The position numbers and the translations under genes were made by a program. From Porphyromonas circumdentaria (GTDB lineage: Bacteria > Bacteroidota > Bacteroidia > Bacteroidales > Porphyromonadaceae), in NCBI RefSeq assembly GCF_900167105.1, contig NZ_FUXE01000008.1, positions 1 to 64,000 of the forward strand: 64,000 bases of DNA, written 5' to 3'. Below the pieces are notes generated by a model, which saw nothing but the letters and a program-made list of their open reading frames with translations, was not told the origin of the DNA and made no database searches. Positions 53,504 to 63,144 of this stretch are shown piece by piece. The first letter of the stretch is position 1, and every line of letters begins with the position of its first letter.

Positions 53504-54523
53504 GTGAAGATGAACAAACCCTCTCTGGCGATTGCGATACTAAACTGGAACGGACGGCATCTATTGGAGCAATTTCTACCCTCCGTAGTACGCTATTCAG
53601 AAGGAGAGGATACAGAGGTGGTGGTTATAGACAATGGCTCAGAAGACGATTCATGTCTCTTCTTAGAGCGTAATTATCCACAAGTTCGATTGGTACGCCT
53701 CGACAAAAACTATGGTTTTGCCGAGGGGTATAATAGGGGGATTCAAGAGATAAATACCCCCTATCTCTGCCTTTTGAATAATGACGTTGCTGTAACAGAA
53801 GGATGGACAGAAGAGCCCCTCTCTCTACTCAAGATGGACAACGTTGCTGCTGTACAACCCAAGATTAAGAGCTACGACAACCCCACTCTCTTTGAATATG
53901 CAGGTGCTGCAGGAGGATTTCTCGATTTCTTGGGGTATCCATTCTGCCGAGGACGTATATTCGACACGGTAGAGCCCGACACACTGCAATACGAGACAGT
54001 CACTCCTATATTTTGGGCCAGTGGAGCAGCCCTCTTTGTTCGACGCTCCGATTATATCGAAGCAGGTGGTTTAGACCCCTACTTCTTTGCACATATGGAA
54101 GAGATAGACCTTGCTTGGCGACTACGACGCATGGGAAAAGAAATTTTATACACCCCCATGAGTACAATCTACCATCAAGGAGGAAGCAGTCTACAGCAAG
54201 GCTCACCCCAGAAAGTTTATCTAAACTTCCGCAACAATCTTCTCATGCTCTATAAAAATTTACCCCGACGCTCTTTTCGCAAGATACTATTCTTTAGAAT
54301 CCTTTTAGACTTCGTAGCCAGCCTACAATACCTCCTTCAAGGAAAGAGCAATCAAAGCAAGGCTATCTTTAGAGCCTATCGAGATTTTCGGAAGATGAGA
54401 AAACGCTACATTCCAGCCACGCTCTCGCCCTTATTCCCCTCTACCCCCTCTCTCGCTTCTTTCTCTATTGTCTGGCAGTATTTCGCTCTTGGGAAGAAAC
54501 GCTATACTCAACTTTACTCTTAA
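53504..54523 (+). CDS. Glycosyltransferase family 2, rhamnosyltransferase-like
   Basis: A 339-residue GT-A glycosyltransferase. It begins SLAIAILNWNGRHLLEQFLP and has VVIDNGSEDDS, YGFAEGYNRGI and LLNNDVAV (D-x-D-like). The block FWASGAALFVRRSDYIEAGG is typical of WbbL/RfbF-type rhamnosyltransferases. It ends with an amphipathic or hydrophobic region that may contact the membrane. A role in lipopolysaccharide or capsule assembly is likely; its exact sugar is not predictable. Confidence 0.88.
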   Translation: MKMNKPSLAIAILNWNGRHLLEQFLPSVVRYSEGEDTEVVVIDNGSEDDSCLFLERNYPQVRLVRLDKNYGFAEGYNRGIQEINTPYLCLLNNDVAVTEGWTEEPLSLLKMDNVAAVQPKIKSYDNPTLFEYAGAAGGFLDFLGYPFCRGRIFDTVEPDTLQYETVTPIFWASGAALFVRRSDYIEAGGLDPYFFAHMEEIDLAWRLRRMGKEILYTPMSTIYHQGGSSLQQGSPQKVYLNFRNNLLMLYKNLPRRSFRKILFFRILLDFVASLQYLLQGKSNQSKAIFRAYRDFRKMRKRYIPATLSPLFPSTPSLASFSIVWQYFALGKKRYTQLYS

Positions 54524-54683
54524 AGTTTTTCAAGCTGTTTTCTATTTCTTTCCGTCTAATAAGAAGACGTAGCTCGTTTTAGACAAGCTCCCAAGAAAGT
54601 CTTTTGGCCGTTCCTAAGAAAAAGATTAAGATAAGTGGTGTGTGGGTAAATTCTGTCCCATTATTGTACGACTTTCCGCCGCC

Positions 54684-55790
54684 TTATTCAAAAGAGGTAT
54701 CAGGCGAAAAGCAAAGTCTAAGAGCTTCTTGTCTTAAAGCTTTGCGGTCGATTTTTCCATTGGCAGTCAAAGGCAATCGGGTGCGCAGTATCCTCTTCGG
54801 ACGTTTATAAGGCGGCAAATGTTCAGAAACAAGTGTTGCAATCTCCGCTTCGGGAAGATCTGTTTCGACCAATAACACAAGGGCTTCCCCCAATGCTTTA
54901 TCGGGAATAGAAGCAACCGCCAAAGGGGTAGCGATATATAGAGAGAGCATTCCCTCTACCTCTTCGGCAAAAATCTTTATTCCTCCGCTGTTGATTACAT
55001 TATCAACACGCCCTAAAAGCGCAAAAGTTCCGTCGTGATTGAGGCGAACAATATCGTTCGTTTTTACAGGTTCTTGACAAAGAAAAGGAGCCTCTATACA
55101 AACGGTATCATTCTCTGAAAGTGTAAGGGAAACGCCCTCCAACGGAGTGTAAAAAGGCGATGCCTCACGTCCGTTGATGCGTCGTAGAGCGATATGCGAG
55201 AGCGTCTCTGTCATCCCATAAGTCGCATATATCTCTCCTGGAAAAGAGGCGAGTGCTCTCTCAACAGAGCTATCAAGAGATCCTCCCCCTATAAGTAGTT
55301 TGTCTATTGCTCTCAAACGATTGCATTCCCTATTATTTGAGAGAGAATTATGCACTTGCAGAGGCACCATCGCAGCAAACGTTATAGCCTCTTCAACACC
55401 AACAAGAGGATGTCCCGAAGCAGTTCGTACTACGAGCGTCATTCCCAAGAGTAAAGCTCGAACAACCATCATCTTAGCTCCAATATACTGCATATTCATA
55501 CAAAGAAGGGCTTTATCTTTTGGGCTTAAACGCAGATGTATACAGGTCATGCGAGCACTCTGCATCATTCGTTCCTTGGCTACCTGCATTCTTTTCGGAG
55601 TGCCAGTAGAGCCCGAGGTCTGTACCTCAACAGTGTGGGAGCAAGAGAACCACTCTCGTAGAAATAAAGCGACATCTTGCAAAGCAACGTTATCTGTTTC
55701 TCGCAACTCTTGACAGTGCCGCTCGATAGTCGAGGGCGAATAAACCTTATCCTCTATGACAACGAATTGCTTCTCTATGGCAAACTGCAT
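54684..55790 (-). CDS. menE: o-Succinylbenzoate-CoA ligase
   Basis: This enzyme activates o-succinylbenzoate with ATP and CoA for menaquinone synthesis. It has 368 residues, short for the AMP-binding family, as usual for MenE of Bacteroidota. Motifs are EVQTSGSTGTPKRMQVAKER (P-loop), EIYATYGMTET, INSGGIKIFAEEVE and the adenylation lysine in PLTANGKIDRKAL. It follows menC by 8 bp; the other men genes are not in the window. Confidence 0.93.
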   Translation of the reverse strand: MQFAIEKQFVVIEDKVYSPSTIERHCQELRETDNVALQDVALFLREWFSCSHTVEVQTSGSTGTPKRMQVAKERMMQSARMTCIHLRLSPKDKALLCMNMQYIGAKMMVVRALLLGMTLVVRTASGHPLVGVEEAITFAAMVPLQVHNSLSNNRECNRLRAIDKLLIGGGSLDSSVERALASFPGEIYATYGMTETLSHIALRRINGREASPFYTPLEGVSLTLSENDTVCIEAPFLCQEPVKTNDIVRLNHDGTFALLGRVDNVINSGGIKIFAEEVEGMLSLYIATPLAVASIPDKALGEALVLLVETDLPEAEIATLVSEHLPPYKRPKRILRTRLPLTANGKIDRKALRQEALRLCFSPDTSFE

Positions 55791-55798
55791 AATTCGTT

Positions 55799-56830
55799 CT
55801 ATTCCATTCGATGATTATACCAAAGGGTATCACCCTTCACTCGCAGGGGCAGAGAGATATTATTCGTAAAGAGTTGTCCCGTACCCAAGCCTTGAGGGAT
55901 AGTGGTATCCAATGTAGCACACCATTGGGCAATGGCATTGAGCCCAATGTTCGACTCCAAAGCCGAGGTTATCCACCAGCCGATATTGCGTTTTCTGGCT
56001 TCTTCAATCCATTCGGCACATCCTCTTATTCCTCCGTGTAGTGTGGGTTTTAGGACAATATATTGGGGGGCTATTGCTTCCAACAGTTCGACTTTTTCAT
56101 TCCGTCGGTGTATACCTATCAACTCTTCATCCAAAGCTATGGATAAAGGCGATTGCTGAGCAAGCTGACGCATAAGATGGAATTGCTTCGGGGCTATAGG
56201 TTGCTCAATGGAATGCAGATCATACCTCGACAAAGCTATAAGTCTTTCCTGCACGTTATCGGGGGTAAAAGCTCCGTTGGCATCGACTCTTAGAGAGAGT
56301 TCTTCGGCAGAGAAACGTTCTCGAATGTAGTGCAAGAGAGAGAGTTCCTCCTCGAAATCGATAGCTCCAATCTTTAGCTTGATGCAATTCACACCCTGGT
56401 TTAATTTGCTTTCTATCTGCTCTAACATATCGGCACGACTACCCATCCAAATAAGTCCATTGATGGTAATTCCTTTTTCAGAGCGAGCAAAGGGTGTGTC
56501 CCAGAAGTCATAGTCGCCTTTTTGCAAGTGTAGTAAGGCTGTTTCCATGGCAAAGAGCAGAGAAGAATTGCTCTGAAGTTGCTCCCAATCTATCTCTCCC
56601 CTCCCCTGAAAAGAGCGGACAAAAGTATCTATTTCCTGCTCAAAAGAGGAAGAATACTCATGGCTCAAATCGGGTAGAGGCGCACACTCTCCAATTCCTA
56701 CTCTGCCTGGATAGGAAGAAGAGGTAAGATGCAAATACCACACCTTACGAGTACGATAAACACCTCGTGAAGTACCAGCAGGCTTTTTGAATATCAGCGT
56801 ATAGGGGTGTAGCGATAGTGAATATGCCAT
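55799..56830 (-). CDS. menC: o-Succinylbenzoate synthase
   Basis: An enolase-superfamily dehydratase of 343 residues. The catalytic lysines sit in CIKLKIG (K-x-K) and IVLKPTLHGG. The metal-binding acids are D in LRVDANGAF, E in SIEQPI and D in IALDEEL. It makes o-succinylbenzoate, which MenE then activates. Menaquinone is the electron donor expected for the cytochrome bd in this window. The gene starts 57 bp after the phoR stop on the same strand. Confidence 0.93.
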   Translation of the reverse strand: MAYSLSLHPYTLIFKKPAGTSRGVYRTRKVWYLHLTSSSYPGRVGIGECAPLPDLSHEYSSSFEQEIDTFVRSFQGRGEIDWEQLQSNSSLLFAMETALLHLQKGDYDFWDTPFARSEKGITINGLIWMGSRADMLEQIESKLNQGVNCIKLKIGAIDFEEELSLLHYIRERFSAEELSLRVDANGAFTPDNVQERLIALSRYDLHSIEQPIAPKQFHLMRQLAQQSPLSIALDEELIGIHRRNEKVELLEAIAPQYIVLKPTLHGGIRGCAEWIEEARKRNIGWWITSALESNIGLNAIAQWCATLDTTIPQGLGTGQLFTNNISLPLRVKGDTLWYNHRME

Positions 56831-56887
56831 TGTTCTATAATCAAACTCTTAGTTTGTAGCCATCTTTATACCTCTAAAAACAGAGGT

Positions 56888-58597
56888 TTACTGTTTAATG
56901 CGGAAAAGAAACTCCAAGCCTCCGTTCGTTCTATTCTTAACAGTAATATCTCCTTTGTGGAAAAGGACAGCATTCTTAACGATAGAAAGTCCCAATCCAG
57001 TGCCTCCTGTTTCACGAGTGCGCCCTTCGTTGATGCGATAAAAACGCTCAAAAATGCGAGTAAGATGCCTAGCATGTGGAATCCCAACGCCCGTATCATA
57101 AAAAGAGAAATAGACAAACTCTTTGTCTTGTTTATAAAGTTCTACGACAATATGAATGCCCTCCCCCGCATACTTTAAAGCATTCTCCATCAGATTGCGG
57201 AAAATAGTATAGAAGAGTGTTGTATTAGCCTTTATAACAAAGTCGTCCGCCACCTTCCACAACAGCTCTGCCCGACGTGCTTGAAGCGTCGAAGAGAAGT
57301 CTTGCTCCAGCATTTTCTTTATATCCGACATCTCGACTTTGGTTATAGGAAAAGCCTGCGAAGCCTCTTCCATTTTGGCAAGAAGTCCCATGTCTCGGAT
57401 CAAATCTGATAAGGAAAGTGTCTTGTTGTAGGCTTGACGAATGAAGTGCAGACGTTCTTTCTCCTCCAATGGGTACTCCAAGATGGTTTCCAAATATCCC
57501 CGTATACTGGTTACAGGAGTGCGCAGTTCGTGAGCTATGTTTGCTGTCATCTCCTGCTTCAACAAGCGTGTTTTTTCGTTGGAAGTAATATCATTAAGAA
57601 CGACCTCTAAACCTTCGTCCTCAAAACGATTAATCCTCAAAGCAAATAATCGCTCTTGATAGCAGATTTGTTGTTCGTAGTAGTGCCCTTTTTTCTCATG
57701 TAAAAAAGAAAGTGCCGATGTAAAGAAAGGCTCATCGAAAAGTTGAGAAGGCTCCGTATAGGTATTATCACTCAACGTATTGAGGTACTGTAAAAAAAGC
57801 CCATTAAAGAAAGTAACCTGATGCTCTGCATTGAAAAAAGCAAGCCCCTCCTTGGAGCTAAGTACGTGCTGTAAGAGGCGTTCTCTCTCATAATCTATCT
57901 GTCTATTTTTCTCTTGTAATAGCTTGTAATTCGCTGCTATTTGTGCTCCGATCTCCCCTAACTCATCGTTGGGAAAGGTAACTTCCGCCATTTCTCCCTG
58001 AGCTGAAAGAGCAAAATTTCTCAAACGTTGTATGGTTTTGCCCATTGCTCCTGCTTTCTTTCCCAAGACGAAGAGCATACTAAGGAAGAGAGCTATCAAC
58101 CAGAAAAGAAACACGTTATCGGCTCGTAACCAATCTCTCGTTTGCATATCGTAGGGCAGTGCAATTCTTATGTAAGAATTGCCCCTTTTGCGTGCCAGAT
58201 AGATATACTTTTTTCCATCAGAGAGAGAGGTGCGTATGTCTACTCCCTCACCAGCATGGCGCGCCTTAGCTATCTCCTTCCGCTCTCTATGGTTCTCAAG
58301 TAAAAGAATATCATCAATAGCATTGTCAAAAAACACTTCGCCACTCTCCTTTATTATAGAGACCCGTATAGGACGAGGCAACAAATGTATAAAGTGCTCT
58401 AATTGCTCTTTCCAATCGGAGGGTTCGGAGATAACTATACGTTCTACAGAGGAAGCATAAGTTTTCAACTGACCTATAAGAGCCTCTTTGCGAACGCTAC
58501 GCTGGCGCACCTGCTCTATAACCACTATGCAGCTTGCGAAAACAGCAAAGATGAGAGCGAATGAAAAAAAGAGTTTTCGCTGATAGGTCAATCGCAT
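56888..58597 (-). CDS. phoR: Phosphate-sensing histidine kinase PhoR
   Basis: A 569-residue membrane kinase. Two membrane segments (about 8-26 and 160-180) enclose a periplasmic sensor part. A PAS-like region follows, then the HisKA box ANIAHELRTPVTSIRGYLE with the phosphorylated His. The ATPase domain has NLMENALKYA, FYDTGVGIP and GGTGLGLSIVKNA. It overlaps phoB by 10 bp and lies beside the pst operon, so the phosphate role is supported by context. It would phosphorylate PhoB when phosphate is low. Confidence 0.92.
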   Translation of the reverse strand: MRLTYQRKLFFSFALIFAVFASCIVVIEQVRQRSVRKEALIGQLKTYASSVERIVISEPSDWKEQLEHFIHLLPRPIRVSIIKESGEVFFDNAIDDILLLENHRERKEIAKARHAGEGVDIRTSLSDGKKYIYLARKRGNSYIRIALPYDMQTRDWLRADNVFLFWLIALFLSMLFVLGKKAGAMGKTIQRLRNFALSAQGEMAEVTFPNDELGEIGAQIAANYKLLQEKNRQIDYERERLLQHVLSSKEGLAFFNAEHQVTFFNGLFLQYLNTLSDNTYTEPSQLFDEPFFTSALSFLHEKKGHYYEQQICYQERLFALRINRFEDEGLEVVLNDITSNEKTRLLKQEMTANIAHELRTPVTSIRGYLETILEYPLEEKERLHFIRQAYNKTLSLSDLIRDMGLLAKMEEASQAFPITKVEMSDIKKMLEQDFSSTLQARRAELLWKVADDFVIKANTTLFYTIFRNLMENALKYAGEGIHIVVELYKQDKEFVYFSFYDTGVGIPHARHLTRIFERFYRINEGRTRETGGTGLGLSIVKNAVLFHKGDITVKNRTNGGLEFLFRIKQ

Positions 58598-59280
58598 AGC
58601 ACCGCTATATTAAAACGATAGCCATAGCCTGAGCGATTGGTAATAGCGGGAGCATACTTCCCCAACTTCTTACGCAAACGGGCTATGTGTACATCTACCG
58701 AACGCTCGGTAATATAAGAAGTCTCACCCCATACTTTATCAATAATCTCAGTTCGCGAAAGGATACGGTCTCGCTGTTCGACCAAAAGGAGCAAGAGCTC
58801 CATCTCTGTTTTTGTTAAGGCTACAGGTTCTTGAGCAATAGTTACCTCCTTACGCTCCTTATCGATCTTAAGGTCTTCGAAAATAAAAGAGTCTTGCTGC
58901 TTTTGTTCCCCCTTGGGATCGGAGCGTCTCAATATAGAACGTGCACGAGCAATAACTTCTTTTATCGAGAAGGGTTTTGAGATATAGTCATCTCCTCCTA
59001 CCGAGAAACCCGTAAGCATATCATTTTCGGTATCCTTGGCCGTGAGAAATATAATCGGGATATTATTCTCTTCCTTACGAAGTAGCTCTGCCATCTTGTA
59101 TCCCGACATACCCCCCATCATAACATCTAAAAGGATGAGATGAAAAGAGTCGGAGAGAAGTTCCAAAGCCTCCTCTGACGAATGGGCTGTTACCACGTCA
59201 AAACCCTCACTTCGGAGGTTAAAATCGAGTATTTCACAAATGCTTTGATCGTCATCTACGATCAGTATCTTATGGCTCAT
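58588..59280 (-). CDS. phoB: Response regulator PhoB (OmpR family)
   Basis: This protein has 230 residues. The receiver domain has the acidic pair in ILIVDDDQS, the phosphorylated D52 in LILLDVMMG and the lysine in FLTAKD and SKPFSIKE. The C-terminal winged-helix domain contains LTKTEMELLLLLVEQRDRIL and RSVDVHIARLRKKLG, with the final hairpin RSGYGYRF. It activates phosphate-starvation genes such as pst and probably phoA. Its promoter lies just upstream, so it can be expressed apart from the pst operon. Confidence 0.93.
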   Translation of the reverse strand: MSHKILIVDDDQSICEILDFNLRSEGFDVVTAHSSEEALELLSDSFHLILLDVMMGGMSGYKMAELLRKEENNIPIIFLTAKDTENDMLTGFSVGGDDYISKPFSIKEVIARARSILRRSDPKGEQKQQDSFIFEDLKIDKERKEVTIAQEPVALTKTEMELLLLLVEQRDRILSRTEIIDKVWGETSYITERSVDVHIARLRKKLGKYAPAITNRSGYGYRFNIAVLCD

Positions 59281-59341
59281 CGGTTTGATCTATTATATAC
59301 ATAGAAATAATCCTCTTGTTGTAGAGAGGGAAAAGACAAAA

Positions 59342-59349
59342 CAAATGTA
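59342..59349 (-). promoter_or_regulatory. -7 promoter element of phoB-phoR
   Basis: The minus strand reads TACATTTG, a consensus match about 60 bp ahead of the phoB ATG. It directly follows the T tract of the phoU terminator. Confidence 0.55.
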
Positions 59350-59350
59350 C

Positions 59351-59382
59351 AAAAAGAGCGTGTTGCACCGACCACAACACGC
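59351..59382 (-). terminator. Terminator of the pst-phoU operon
   Basis: GCGTGTTG (59358-59365) and CAACACGC (59375-59382) form an 8-bp stem around a 9-nt loop. On the minus strand a TCTTTTT tract follows. It lies about 115 bp past the phoU stop. Confidence 0.85.
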
Positions 59383-59497
59383 CTTAAGCATCGAGAGAAA
59401 GGATGAGAGACAGAACGGACAAGCCCCAAAAGCTCGTATAACGGCCTCAAAATCCCCCTTTCTTCACTTTAGAAAAAGGTCTAATCAAGGAAAAACT

Positions 59498-60175
59498 CTA
59501 CAATGAAGTCTTAGAAGTTCCACTATGCTTCAACACCTTGGCATCTAAGTAGAAAACTATTTCCTCTACAATATTGCTACAGTGGTCTCCGATACGCTCC
59601 AACTTCCGGATAAGAAGAAGAAGTTTTAATCCGCAGTAAATATGCTGCGGAGCAGGTGTTAGCAATTCACTTAACACACGAGGAGCCTTGTGATAAATCT
59701 CGTTTACATCCTTATCCTTCAGGAGTATTTTGCCCGCCAGCTTACTGCTCTCGCTGTCCAAAGCCGAATAGCAATCGGAAAGCATCTCCTGCAAGCAGTC
59801 AAACATCTGCTCCAAATGTAATTCTTCGTACCACTCTACAGGGATAGTACGACAGTCATTATCAACAATATGAAGAGCAATCCCCGCTGCAAAGTCTCCA
59901 ATACGCTCAAGAGTACGGCATATTTTCATTAACGAAAGCATCAATCTTAAATCTATCGCTACAGGATTAAACAAGGCAATATAGTGTTCACAACTACTCT
60001 CTATATTCAACTCATAGAGATCTACCCGCTTCTCTCTACTGATAACCTCACGCGCCAACTCCACATCGTTATGGAAAAAAGCACTCTTTGCCTTATCCAA
60101 TTGAGAGATAACAAGCTGCCACATGTGAGTAACATCCTCTTTGATGAGCATCATCTCTTGTTCTGTATGTTTCAT
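59498..60175 (-). CDS. phoU: Phosphate signalling protein PhoU
   Basis: A 225-residue all-helical protein made of two three-helix repeats. Each repeat has a metal-binding E/D-x-x-x-D pattern (RTLERIGDFAAGIA and RKLERIGDHCSNIVEEI). PhoU links the Pst transporter to PhoR and keeps the kinase off when phosphate is ample. It is the last gene of pstSCAB-phoU, 37 bp after pstB. Confidence 0.94.
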   Translation of the reverse strand: MKHTEQEMMLIKEDVTHMWQLVISQLDKAKSAFFHNDVELAREVISREKRVDLYELNIESSCEHYIALFNPVAIDLRLMLSLMKICRTLERIGDFAAGIALHIVDNDCRTIPVEWYEELHLEQMFDCLQEMLSDCYSALDSESSKLAGKILLKDKDVNEIYHKAPRVLSELLTPAPQHIYCGLKLLLLIRKLERIGDHCSNIVEEIVFYLDAKVLKHSGTSKTSL

Positions 60176-60211
60176 AAAATTGTATGATTATTTTCTTGTG
60201 TCCAATCCGAT

Positions 60212-60958
60212 TCATCCAAAACGACCTGTGATATAGTTCTGCGTCTCCTCCGATTCGGGAGCTAAGAACATCTTTTTGGTTTCGGAATACTCAACCAAAC
60301 GTCCTAACATAAAGAAGGCCGTCTTGTCACTTACCCTCGCCGCCTGGTGCATATTGTGCGTTACGATAACAATAGTGTACTGCTCTTTGAGCTGATGGAT
60401 AAGATCTTCTATCTTTTCGGTCGATATGGGGTCTAAGGCAGAGGCAGGCTCATCCATAAGGAGCACCGAAGGGGAAACAGCAAGTGCACGAGCAATGCAG
60501 AGTCGTTGCTGCTGCCCTCCCGAGAGCGCAAAGGCCGATTTCTTCAGTTTATCCTTGACCTCTTCCCAGAGTGCAGCAGCCTTGAGAGATTCTTCCACAC
60601 GTTGAGCTATGAAATGTTTATCGCCCATGGAGTTTACCCTAAGACCATAAGCTACATTCTCAAAAATTGATTTTGGGAAAGGATTAGGCTTCTGGAAGAC
60701 CATTCCAACTTTCTTTCTTAATTCATCCACCGATATATTTTTCCCATAGATATCCTCTCCATTGACCAAGCACTCGCCCGTTAAACGAGTACCTCCGACC
60801 AAATCGTTCATACGATTGAAAAGACGCAGAAGAGTAGACTTGCCACAACCCGAGGGACCTATAAATGCCGTTACTGTATTGCACTCTATTTTAAGATTGA
60901 TATCATGCAGGGCATGAAAATCTCCGTAATAGAAATTGACGTTTTTCGTTTCTATCAT
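60212..60958 (-). CDS. pstB: Phosphate ABC transporter ATP-binding protein PstB
   Basis: The 248-residue ATPase of the Pst importer. Walker A is GPSGCGKST, the Q-loop is in [11 protein letters not shown], the signature is [15 protein letters not shown], Walker B is [12 protein letters not shown] and the switch His is in [13 protein letters not shown]. The [11 protein letters not shown] block is typical of PstB. It forms a dimer on PstC-PstA in the inner membrane. Confidence 0.96.
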   Translation of the reverse strand: MIETKNVNFYYGDFHALHDINLKIECNTVTAFIGPSGCGKSTLLRLFNRMNDLVGGTRLTGECLVNGEDIYGKNISVDELRKKVGMVFQKPNPFPKSIFENVAYGLRVNSMGDKHFIAQRVEESLKAAALWEEVKDKLKKSAFALSGGQQQRLCIARALAVSPSVLLMDEPASALDPISTEKIEDLIHQLKEQYTIVIVTHNMHQAARVSDKTAFFMLGRLVEYSETKKMFLAPESEETQNYITGRFG

Positions 60959-61001
60959 AAATCTGTTATTCTAATATCAAATGCTATTTACTCCTCGAGC
61001 T

Positions 61002-61859
61002 TTAGCGATTGCCCCTCTTGCGTGCGAGATAGTTGCGCAGTAACATCGCCGAGCAGTTCATTAATAAAACGATAATAATAAGTACCAAGGCCGTTCCATA
61101 GGCTATAGGACGCGATGCCTCTAAATCTACCCCTGTAGTTGCTATAACATACAAATGGTAGGGCAATGCCATCACCTGATCAAAAACACTTGTAGGCAAA
61201 TGAGGCAAAAAATAAGCTGCCGCCGTAAATAGGATAGGAGCCGTCTCTCCCGACACACGACCAATGGCAAGAATAAGCCCCGTCATAATATCGGGCAGTG
61301 CGGCAGGAAGTATCACACGACGTATGGTCTGAAACTTGGTAGCACCGAGTGCCAAACTCCCCGTACGATAGCTGTCGGGGATTGCCTTAAGTGCCTCTTC
61401 CGTTGTACGTATAACCAAAGGGAGAGAGAGTATCCCCAGTGTACAAGAACCTGCCAATATAGAGTCTCCAAAACCGAGCGTATTTACAAAAAGAGCCATA
61501 CCGAAAAGCCCAAATACAATAGAGGGCACACTGGCTAAGTTGTTTGTCATGATGCGAATAAAGCCTGCCACCTTTGCCTTATGAGCATACTCAACCATAT
61601 AAATAGCAGACATTGTACCTAACGGAAAGGCGAGCAACATACTCCCTATAACCAAACAAATCGTCCCTACGATTGCGGGAAAAATCCCCCCTGACGTCAT
61701 CCCTTCTGTCGGGAACTCTGAGAGAAACTCCCAACTCAATACGCCCGCTCCGTTGTAGACAATAAACCCTAACAGAGCTATCAATAAACCCAGTATAGAG
61801 AAACCGAGTAAACGAAACAAGGTAAAAGCTATTTTTTCTTCTATTTTCTTCTTTAACAT
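61002..61859 (-). CDS. pstA: Phosphate ABC transporter permease PstA
   Basis: A 285-residue inner-membrane permease with six helices. It has the EAA loop TGSLALGATKFQTIRRVILP and SVPSIVFGLFGMALF, which are PstA signatures. It pairs with PstC to form the channel for phosphate. Its start is 49 bp downstream of the pstC stop. Confidence 0.94.
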   Translation of the reverse strand: MLKKKIEEKIAFTLFRLLGFSILGLLIALLGFIVYNGAGVLSWEFLSEFPTEGMTSGGIFPAIVGTICLVIGSMLLAFPLGTMSAIYMVEYAHKAKVAGFIRIMTNNLASVPSIVFGLFGMALFVNTLGFGDSILAGSCTLGILSLPLVIRTTEEALKAIPDSYRTGSLALGATKFQTIRRVILPAALPDIMTGLILAIGRVSGETAPILFTAAAYFLPHLPTSVFDQVMALPYHLYVIATTGVDLEASRPIAYGTALVLIIIVLLMNCSAMLLRNYLARKRGNR

Positions 61860-61908
61860 AATTGCTTTTTATGTTACTACTCAAGTTTTATTTCACCTAT
61901 TCCTGCAA

Positions 61909-63117
61909 CTACAGCGACGTTCTGTGCTGTCTTTTAGAAATAAACTCGGCACTCACACTGATAATAAGAGTAAAGACAAAGAGAATACAACCCAAGAGGA
62001 AAAGGGCTTGATAATGCGTACTTCCCATAGGCACTTCTCCCAACTCGGCTACGATGGTCGCAGGGATTGTACGTACCGACTCAAAAAGCGAGCTCGGCAT
62101 AACGGCTGCATTACCCGTAACCATAAGCACTGCCATAGTCTCCCCTACTGCTCTTCCGATACCTAATACAACGGCGGCAGAAAGACCCGATTTGGCATAA
62201 GGCACTACCACTTTGTAGATTGTTTGCCACGAGGTCGCACCTAAGGCTAAACTAGCCTCCCGCACCGATATGGGAGTATTGGAGAGAGCATCCTGTGCAA
62301 CACTAATAATAGTGGGAAGAGCCATAATAGCAAGTATGATACTACCCGTAAAAGCGGTCTCTCCGACGGGCAAATTAAACAATCGTTGTATCCAAGGGAC
62401 TAACACGACCAACCCCCAAAAACCGTAGACCACGGAGGGAATACCCGCCAACAGCTCTATAGCAGGCTTTAGTATCTTACGCGTACGCTCATGGGCCAGT
62501 TCCGAAAGGTATATCGCCACCCCCAATCCTAAAGGAAGAGCCAAAAGAATCGCAACGAAGCTCACCAATAAAGTACCCAATACCAAGGGCAATGCTCCAT
62601 AGAGAGGAGCAGGAGTAGCCGTAGGCATCCACTCGGTAGCAAGGAAAAAGTCTTTGGGATGAATAGAGCCCGTCGAAACTTCGTAAAAAAGACTACCCCC
62701 CTCAAGCATATACTTCTTGGGCAAAAAAGCAAGTACATTGGGCGTATTGGCTATATACTCCGCAAGTTTTTGAGGGAGGAGTTCGTAGTTTGACCCCAAT
62801 TCTTCCTCACTATGTAAAGCAAATATATCGTCGACACGGAAGATCTGTATCTCTCCCCCCTCGCCTCCCAACTCTTTCCAATTCGTAACTTCTCCGTCGA
62901 AGATCTGTTTTGTTTGCTTAATAGAGAGCGCGCTTACTCTATTCTGAGTATGGACATATAGAGCATATCCCTCTTCTACAGCAGGGGCTTTGAATAGAGA
63001 CCACCCTTCGCTAAAAAGGAAGAGTGTTATTAACAGGGTAATAACACTCGTTGTAGCCCCACTGAGAGAGAAAATGAACTCTATAGTCCTTTCCGCTATC
63101 TTCCGTAATCTTTTCAT
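61909..63117 (-). CDS. pstC: Phosphate ABC transporter permease PstC with a PstS-like periplasmic insert
   Basis: A permease of 402 residues from the ATG at 63117, longer than the usual 300 or so. After the first helix (about 21-37) there is a segment of about 130 residues. Residues 59-85 of it match PstS residues 110-136 in this same window: both have N-x-V-S-x-L and I-F-x-G, then NWKE, with 14 of 27 identical. Five more helices follow, with the EAA loop REASLALGATSWQTIYKVVVP and AGIPSVVYGFWGLVVL. The insert lacks the phosphate-binding loops of PstS, so it probably docks or gates rather than binds. An in-frame TTG at 63129 is less likely as the start. Confidence 0.92.
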   Translation of the reverse strand: MKRLRKIAERTIEFIFSLSGATTSVITLLITLFLFSEGWSLFKAPAVEEGYALYVHTQNRVSALSIKQTKQIFDGEVTNWKELGGEGGEIQIFRVDDIFALHSEEELGSNYELLPQKLAEYIANTPNVLAFLPKKYMLEGGSLFYEVSTGSIHPKDFFLATEWMPTATPAPLYGALPLVLGTLLVSFVAILLALPLGLGVAIYLSELAHERTRKILKPAIELLAGIPSVVYGFWGLVVLVPWIQRLFNLPVGETAFTGSIILAIMALPTIISVAQDALSNTPISVREASLALGATSWQTIYKVVVPYAKSGLSAAVVLGIGRAVGETMAVLMVTGNAAVMPSSLFESVRTIPATIVAELGEVPMGSTHYQALFLLGCILFVFTLIISVSAEFISKRQHRTSL

Positions 63118-63144
63118 ATTACGAGGCAAAAAGTACTGCTACTT

